A stretch of DNA of 64,000 nt, from assembly GCA_964645835.1 (NCBI GenBank), contig CAZYDG010000012.1:1-64000 (forward strand), given 5' to 3'. The stretch comes from CAZBME01 sp964645835 (GTDB lineage: Bacteria > Desulfobacterota > Syntrophia > Syntrophales > UBA8958). The notes beneath the pieces are model-generated. The model was not told where the DNA came from. It did no database searches and was given only the letters and a program-made list of their open reading frames with translations. The first letter of the stretch is position 1, and each line of letters starts with the position of its first letter. This document shows, in pieces, positions 60,194 to 64,000 of this stretch. Made by a program: the position numbers and the translations under genes.

Positions 60194-60493
60194 TTAATGG
60201 AAATACATAGCAAACTGGATCATCGTCTTAACGAGAAAAAACTGCAAAAAATAGATGACCAGGATAACCACCATGGGCGAAAGATCGATGCCCATTCCGC
60301 GGAGGGGAAGCCATCTTCGAACCGGCCCCAGGACAGGTTCCGTTACCCGGTAAAGAAACCGGACGATGGGATTGTAAGGATCGGGATTAACCCATGAAAT
60401 CAAAGCCTGGGCGATGATGATCCACAAGTAGAGGGTCAGGACAATATCGATGATCTTCGCCAGTGCAACAATCAGGTTTGACATGACAAACAT
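60194..60493 (-). CDS. yggT: YggT-family membrane protein
   Basis: A 99-residue integral membrane protein with two helix pairs: LIVALAKIIDIVLTLYLWIIIAQALISWV, NPDPYNPIVRFLYRVTEPVLGPVRRWLP and SPMVVILVIYFLQFFLV. These signatures (the NPDPYNP and LGPVRR turns) define YggT proteins, thought to help cell-envelope homeostasis or potassium/osmotic adaptation. AAGGAGG lies 8 bases before the ATG and inside the last codons of the hydrolase gene, so the two are closely linked. Confidence 0.94.
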   Translation of the reverse strand: MFVMSNLIVALAKIIDIVLTLYLWIIIAQALISWVNPDPYNPIVRFLYRVTEPVLGPVRRWLPLRGMGIDLSPMVVILVIYFLQFFLVKTMIQFAMYFH

Positions 60494-60496
60494 AAC

Positions 60497-61279
60497 TTAT
60501 GCCTCCTTGGGCAGTCGATTGACAAATTGCTTGAGGGGCTCGTTGAAGGCCTCCGGTTCTTCCATCATGACCATATGCCCGGCCTCGGCAATTACGGCCA
60601 TCTGAGCGCCGGGGATGGCATCGCGCAAGGCTTCCGAATAAGGAAGCGGCATCATTTTGTCTTCCGCGCCGCAAATGACAAGGGCCGGAATACGAATCCG
60701 TTTCGCCGCCTCCGTTAAATCCAGGCCGTCACAGGCCAAAAAATCGCCATAGATAACTTCAGGGTCCGATTTCTGCTCCATCAGTAACGGCGACAACCGC
60801 TCCCGGTGTTTCTTGGCCACGCCGATTTTTGCCGTCATGACAAGGATCGCCGCCGGATCTTTCCGGACGCCTTCCAGGATGGCGGGATTAACAGGCATTT
60901 TGAGACCGCCGCCGCAAGGGACAACACCGCTTAAAAGTTCCCCATGCTGAACCGCAAAGGTCAGGGAAATGGCCGCCCCCAGGGAATGGCCGATGAGGAC
61001 CGGCTTTTCAATACCGAAAACGGGCAACGCCGCCCGGACCCATTCAACATACTTTGCAACATCCTGTTCGCCGGGACCATCGGAACCGCCATGACCCGGT
61101 AGTTCCAAGGCGGCGATATTGAAATCGCCTTTCATCCGGCCATACTGATAGCCCCAGACGGTATGATCACCGCCGGAGCCGTGAACAAAAACCAAGGTCT
61201 TCTTATCGGCAATCCATGCTTTGCCGCTTATCCAGCAGGCTATTCCCAAAGACCCCACTTGCCTCTTTTCAATCGTCAT
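60497..61279 (-). CDS. Alpha/beta hydrolase
   Basis: A 260-residue alpha/beta hydrolase with the nucleophile elbow GHSLG (Ser in IGHSLGAAISL), oxyanion motif HGSGG, acid GAEDKMMP and the base His in EAGHMVMMEEP. There is no signal peptide. The lid region is short. It likely hydrolyses a small ester or a thioester; the substrate is unknown. It leads a four-gene minus-strand group with yggT, yggU and murJ that is divergent from proC. Confidence 0.92.
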   Translation of the reverse strand: MTIEKRQVGSLGIACWISGKAWIADKKTLVFVHGSGGDHTVWGYQYGRMKGDFNIAALELPGHGGSDGPGEQDVAKYVEWVRAALPVFGIEKPVLIGHSLGAAISLTFAVQHGELLSGVVPCGGGLKMPVNPAILEGVRKDPAAILVMTAKIGVAKKHRERLSPLLMEQKSDPEVIYGDFLACDGLDLTEAAKRIRIPALVICGAEDKMMPLPYSEALRDAIPGAQMAVIAEAGHMVMMEEPEAFNEPLKQFVNRLPKEA

Positions 61280-61470
61280 CGCCGCCCTCTCCTTTCCATC
61301 AAGTTATGAGGCTCTAACATATTTTAGAGAAACTCTGCAACGCCTTTCACTTTTCCGGTTGACAGGCCCGGAAAAATGGGAGATTTGAGAAACACTGAAT
61401 TCGACTCATATTCTCCACACCATCACGTGGAGAACAGCAAAGCGCTTGGATATATTTGCAGGCAAATAAC

Positions 61471-61510
61471 CTCCTCCCCTTCAAGGGGGGGTCGGGGTGG
61501 GGATGGGTTA
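61471..61510. repeat. GGGG-type intergenic repeat in front of proC
   Basis: CTCCTCCCCTTCAAGGGGGGG then TCGGGGTGGGGATGGGTTA. This sort of C-run/G-run repeat is common around DUF559 remnants, one of which lies 1 kb downstream. Confidence 0.6.
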
Positions 61511-61539
61511 AAAATAAATTATAAAAGGAGACTGGCAGG

Positions 61540-62367
61540 ATGGCGAAAGCAAAGGCAAAAGGACAAATGATAGGCTTTATCGGGGGCGGCAAGATGGGCA
61601 GCGTCCTGATCCACGGCATCGTTACCCAAGAGATTGCCAAAGCCACAGATATCATTGTGGCCGACGTAGACCGGGCTCGTCTTGAAGAGCTCAAAGGCGC
61701 CTACGGCGTATGCACGACAATCAGCGCCAAAGAGGCGGCGGAGAAGGCAAACATCCTCATCCTTGCCGTAAAACCCCAGAACATGGCCGACGTGCTCGAT
61801 GCCATCGCCGGAGCCGTGACGCCGTCAACGCTCATCATTTCCATTGCGGCAGGCATTCCCATTGCCTTCATCGAAAAACGATTCAAGAAAGGTGTCCGTA
61901 TCATTCGCACAATGCCCAATACGCCCGCCCTGGCTGGGGAAGGCATGGCAGCCCTTGCGCCCGGCGGTGCAGCTTCTTCCGATGATCTGGCCATGGCGCA
62001 GCGGATATTCAACGCCGTCGGCTTGAGCGTCATCGTCAAAGAAGATCTGATGGATGCGGTAACCGGCCTGAGCGGCAGCGGCCCTGCTTACGGGTTTGTG
62101 ATCATCGAGGCCCTGGCCGACGGCGGTGTCCAGATGGGCCTTCCACGCGATATCGCCGTCAAGCTGGCTGCCCAAACTATCCTGGGCGCCGCAAAACTGG
62201 TCCTCATGGGCGATAAGCACACGGGGCAACTCAAAGATATGGTCACGTCACCGGGAGGCACGACCATCGCGGGTATTCGTGCCCTGGAAGACGGGAAACT
62301 CCGGGGGAGCTTGATGGCGGCAGTCGAAGCTGCGACACTCCGGTCCAAAGCTTTGGGAAGTAAATAG
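61540..62367 (+). CDS. proC: Pyrroline-5-carboxylate reductase
   Basis: A 275-residue NAD(P)H-dependent enzyme completing proline synthesis from pyrroline-5-carboxylate. The Rossmann motif is IGFIGGGKMGSVLIHG. The middle block is RTMPNTPALAGEGMAAL, and the C-domain has GLSGSGPAYGFVIIEALADGGVQMGLPRD with TSPGGTTIAGIRALE, the ProC signature. Length is normal. Placement next to yggT is widely conserved. The start ATG lies behind a GGAGACTGGCAGG stretch. Confidence 0.96.
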   Translation: MAKAKAKGQMIGFIGGGKMGSVLIHGIVTQEIAKATDIIVADVDRARLEELKGAYGVCTTISAKEAAEKANILILAVKPQNMADVLDAIAGAVTPSTLIISIAAGIPIAFIEKRFKKGVRIIRTMPNTPALAGEGMAALAPGGAASSDDLAMAQRIFNAVGLSVIVKEDLMDAVTGLSGSGPAYGFVIIEALADGGVQMGLPRDIAVKLAAQTILGAAKLVLMGDKHTGQLKDMVTSPGGTTIAGIRALEDGKLRGSLMAAVEAATLRSKALGSK

Positions 62368-62936
62368 CGATTCCTTTATTAAAGGAGGATTTGTTTCATT
62401 CCCTTTAGGCGAAGAGAGGCAGGGGCTATTTACAAAACCATATTCCTTATTCTTCCTCTCCCTTGGCTGGAGAGGATTGAAGTGAGGGGAAATGAACAAA
62501 GCTCATGTTAAAAGTCTACGAAAAATATGACCTTTGCTGAGAGGCTACTTTGGAGAAATCTCAGAAACAGACAGCTGGAAAATTTCAAGTTCAGAAGGCA
62601 AGTACCAATTGGGCGATATATTGTTGATTTTGTATGCCTGGAAAAGAAATTAATTTTGGAAATAGATGGCGGACAACATGCAGAATGAACAGCGGTGATA
62701 GTGAACGCGATGCTTGGCTTGAAGCACAAGGGTTTAAGACTCTGAGGTTTTGGAATAATGAGGTCTTAACCAACATGGAAGGAGTGATTGAAAAGATTAG
62801 GAAGGTCACCCTCACCCCAGCCCTCTCCCGTCAAAGGGAGAGGGAGATGAAAGGTGTGGCCTCTTAACCCCTCTTTGGCAAAGAGGGGGAAGTCATGGAG
62901 GGAGCGTCAAGTATTATCAACCACTAATCTTATCGC
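62368..62936. repeat. Repeat-flanked insertion block around a DUF559 remnant
   Basis: The block between proC and the RNase gene is made of short C/G-rich palindromes (CCTCTCCCTTGGCTGGAGAGG near 62454-62474, CTCACCCCAGCCCTCTCCC near 62811-62829, and CCCCTCTTTGGCAAAGAGGGG around 62868-62888) on either side of the broken DUF559 gene. It looks like one inserted or degraded repeat-ORF unit. Confidence 0.6.
62526..62867 (+). pseudogene. DUF559 endonuclease-like gene, frameshifted
   Basis: The first part (from ATG 62526) reads MTFAERLLWRNLRN, FRRQVPIGRYIVDFVCLEKK and ILEIDGGQHAE, the typical start of DUF559 / Vsr-like proteins including the acidic strand LEIDGG. A TGA then stops the frame at about 62688. 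The second part of the same domain continues in another frame: RDAWLEAQGFKTLRFWNNEVL (to 62867). A short deletion or insertion near 62685-62700 therefore broke the gene. The nuclease core (D/E...D-G-x-x-H) is cut in two, so it is inactive. It is flanked by repeats. Confidence 0.8.
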
Positions 62937-64000
62937 TCACTCCTCGTTTTCCTCAAAAACAGCCTTTAACTTATTAAGCAGGTCATCCTTGCCTTTGTTG
63001 TGATCGGCCGAAATGAGAGACTGACCCGATTCGGCATCCGCCCCACCCTGGTCAACGGCATTGACCGGCATAATGATCTTAGGCGGCGCCGATTCGCTTG
63101 TTGTTGATGCCGGAGGTGCGACGGTTTCCGTCGCTACCGAATTATCGCCAAGAGGCTGGCCTTCCGGGACTGGCTCTAAGGGCTTCTTTTTCTTGTGCCG
63201 TGATCTGCGGCGGGATTTTTTCTTCGGCAGCACCGGTGTCTCGATGGTGTCTCCCTCTTCTGTCGTTTCTTCTTCAGGAACGGCTTCCACCACATCCGGC
63301 GGCGCGGATGGCGGAAGCGGTGAAACGGCAGGAAGGGCAGGCGACGTGGGTTTCGGCTTTGCCGACGAAGATCGTTTTTTCTTCGTAGGCGCCGGCTTTT
63401 CTTTTTCCATCGGGGCCACCTCTTCATGTTCCGGTTCCTGATGGATTTCCGGCAAGATAACTCGTTCCGTCGACTGGATTTTCACATCGTCCCACGGCAT
63501 ATCGGGTTCACCGGAAATATGGATGGTCATATCATAGGCGGACTCTATTTTACTCAGTTCTTGCCGCTTCTGATTGAGAATGTAATCGGAAACGGCATAG
63601 GGAAGAGCTACCTTCAAATGGGCATAAAGCCCCTGAACTGCCTGGGATTCGATCTTCCGGAAAGCGCTCAGAGCGATATACTCCAGGGCCGGACGGAAAC
63701 CGGTCCCCTTGCAGTAAGGACACGTCGTGTAGCTTATTTCCTGAATCGTGGATTGCTTCTTCTGCCGGGACAACTCCAGCATGCCGAACTTGGAGATCCG
63801 GGATAACTGAATCCGGGCGCGGTCCACACTGAGGGCCTTTTTGAAGACCTTTTCGACCTCGCTGATGTGCTGACGATCGATCATGTCGATAAAATCGATA
63901 ACGATCAGCCCACCGAGATCGCGGAGGCGCAACTGCCTGGCAATCTCATCCGCAGCTTCTATATTGGTGCGGAAGGCCGTCTCCTCCACATTGCGTTTGT
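62937..64000 (-). CDS. RNase E/G family ribonuclease, 3' part (truncated by window end)
   Basis: At least 353 residues; the 5' part is outside the window. The first visible residues (KRNVEETAFRTNIEAADEIARQLRLRDLGGLIVIDFIDM) are the classic catalytic DNase I-like/small domain of RNase E and G, followed by the zinc-link CPYCKGTG and the helix ALPYAVSDYILNQKRQEL. The C-terminal tail (about residues 185-330) is low complexity, rich in Glu, Pro and Lys (KKKRSSSAKPKP, RRRSRHKKKK), resembling the degradosome-scaffold or RNA-binding tail of RNase E. It processes rRNA and mRNA. The final 25 residues are acidic. Confidence 0.93.
   Translation of the reverse strand, partial: KRNVEETAFRTNIEAADEIARQLRLRDLGGLIVIDFIDMIDRQHISEVEKVFKKALSVDRARIQLSRISKFGMLELSRQKKQSTIQEISYTTCPYCKGTGFRPALEYIALSAFRKIESQAVQGLYAHLKVALPYAVSDYILNQKRQELSKIESAYDMTIHISGEPDMPWDDVKIQSTERVILPEIHQEPEHEEVAPMEKEKPAPTKKKRSSSAKPKPTSPALPAVSPLPPSAPPDVVEAVPEEETTEEGDTIETPVLPKKKSRRRSRHKKKKPLEPVPEGQPLGDNSVATETVAPPASTTSESAPPKIIMPVNAVDQGGADAESGQSLISADHNKGKDDLLNKLKAVFEENEE

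Noticed and set aside
1..64000. CRISPR array, prophage or insertion-sequence transposase
   Set aside because: No regularly spaced direct repeats, no phage structural genes and no transposase frame were seen; the repeats found are dispersed palindromes.

Overview
The window reads as a chromosomal segment from an anaerobic, Gram-negative bacterium. Several features point to a fatty-acid-oxidising or syntrophic member of the Desulfobacterota, possibly Syntrophales. These are many acyl-CoA enzymes and CoA-transferases, biotin-dependent carboxyltransferases without a biotin carboxylase, a selenocysteine-containing Tat-exported formate dehydrogenase, an RND pump, a lipoprotein-rich envelope and DUF748/SUMF1/WD40-caspase proteins. 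The taxonomic placement is inference; there is no rRNA here.

Layout. 0.3-0.8 kb: a lone hypothetical gene. 1.0-13.0 kb (minus strand): an acyl-CoA catabolic cluster. In transcription order it holds a two-subunit glutaconate-type CoA-transferase, a methylcrotonyl-CoA-carboxylase-beta-like carboxyltransferase, an enoyl-CoA hydratase, an HMG-CoA-lyase-like enzyme, a biotin carrier, a terminator, a Cat1-type CoA-transferase, an AtoE transporter, an atypical SDR and a second (PccB/MmdA-type) carboxyltransferase. It parallels the leucine/isovalerate (liu) route but lacks biotin carboxylase and any Na+-pump subunit. 13.0-14.2 kb: long intergenic region. 14.2-17.5 kb: papain-like peptidase, isochorismatase-like hydrolase, small membrane protein and two exported redoxins. 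17.8-22.3 kb: fdnGHI-type formate dehydrogenase operon with an in-frame UGA. 22.8-27.0 kb: a giant exported WD40-caspase protein. 27.0-32.9 kb: a complete RND efflux operon.

33.3-35.7 kb: acyl-CoA dehydrogenase, carboxymuconolactone-decarboxylase-family protein and a cysteine hydrolase, with two near-consensus promoters. 36.2-44.9 kb: envelope genes (DUF748/AsmA-like, EF-hand-like membrane protein, SUMF1-domain protein, exported beta-rich protein, HEXXH lipoprotein) interspersed with a dispersed palindromic repeat. 45.0-48.7 kb: PfkB-type kinase, AAA/DUF4143 ATPase and a Tat-signal PLP enzyme. 48.9-55.3 kb: a second acyl-CoA cluster (two 3-hydroxyacyl-CoA dehydrogenase homologues, a BKACE beta-keto acid cleavage enzyme, a GntP permease and a second Cat1-type CoA-transferase on the opposite strand). 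55.7-64.0 kb: housekeeping genes, namely a PH-domain protein, tRNA-Arg, two tRNA-Ser genes beside serS, murJ, yggU, yggT, an alpha/beta hydrolase, proC, a frameshifted DUF559 gene and the 3' part of an RNase E/G gene that runs off the end.

How it may work together: imported or CoA-transferase-activated short-chain acids would be oxidised and carboxylated or cleaved to acetyl-CoA and acetoacetate units, while formate is handled by the periplasmic-facing formate dehydrogenase. No free-standing DNA-binding transcription factor was recognised in the 64 kb. The most interesting points are the carrier-plus-two-carboxyltransferase arrangement, key active-site substitutions in the lyase and SDR, the WD40-caspase protein, and the repeat families.
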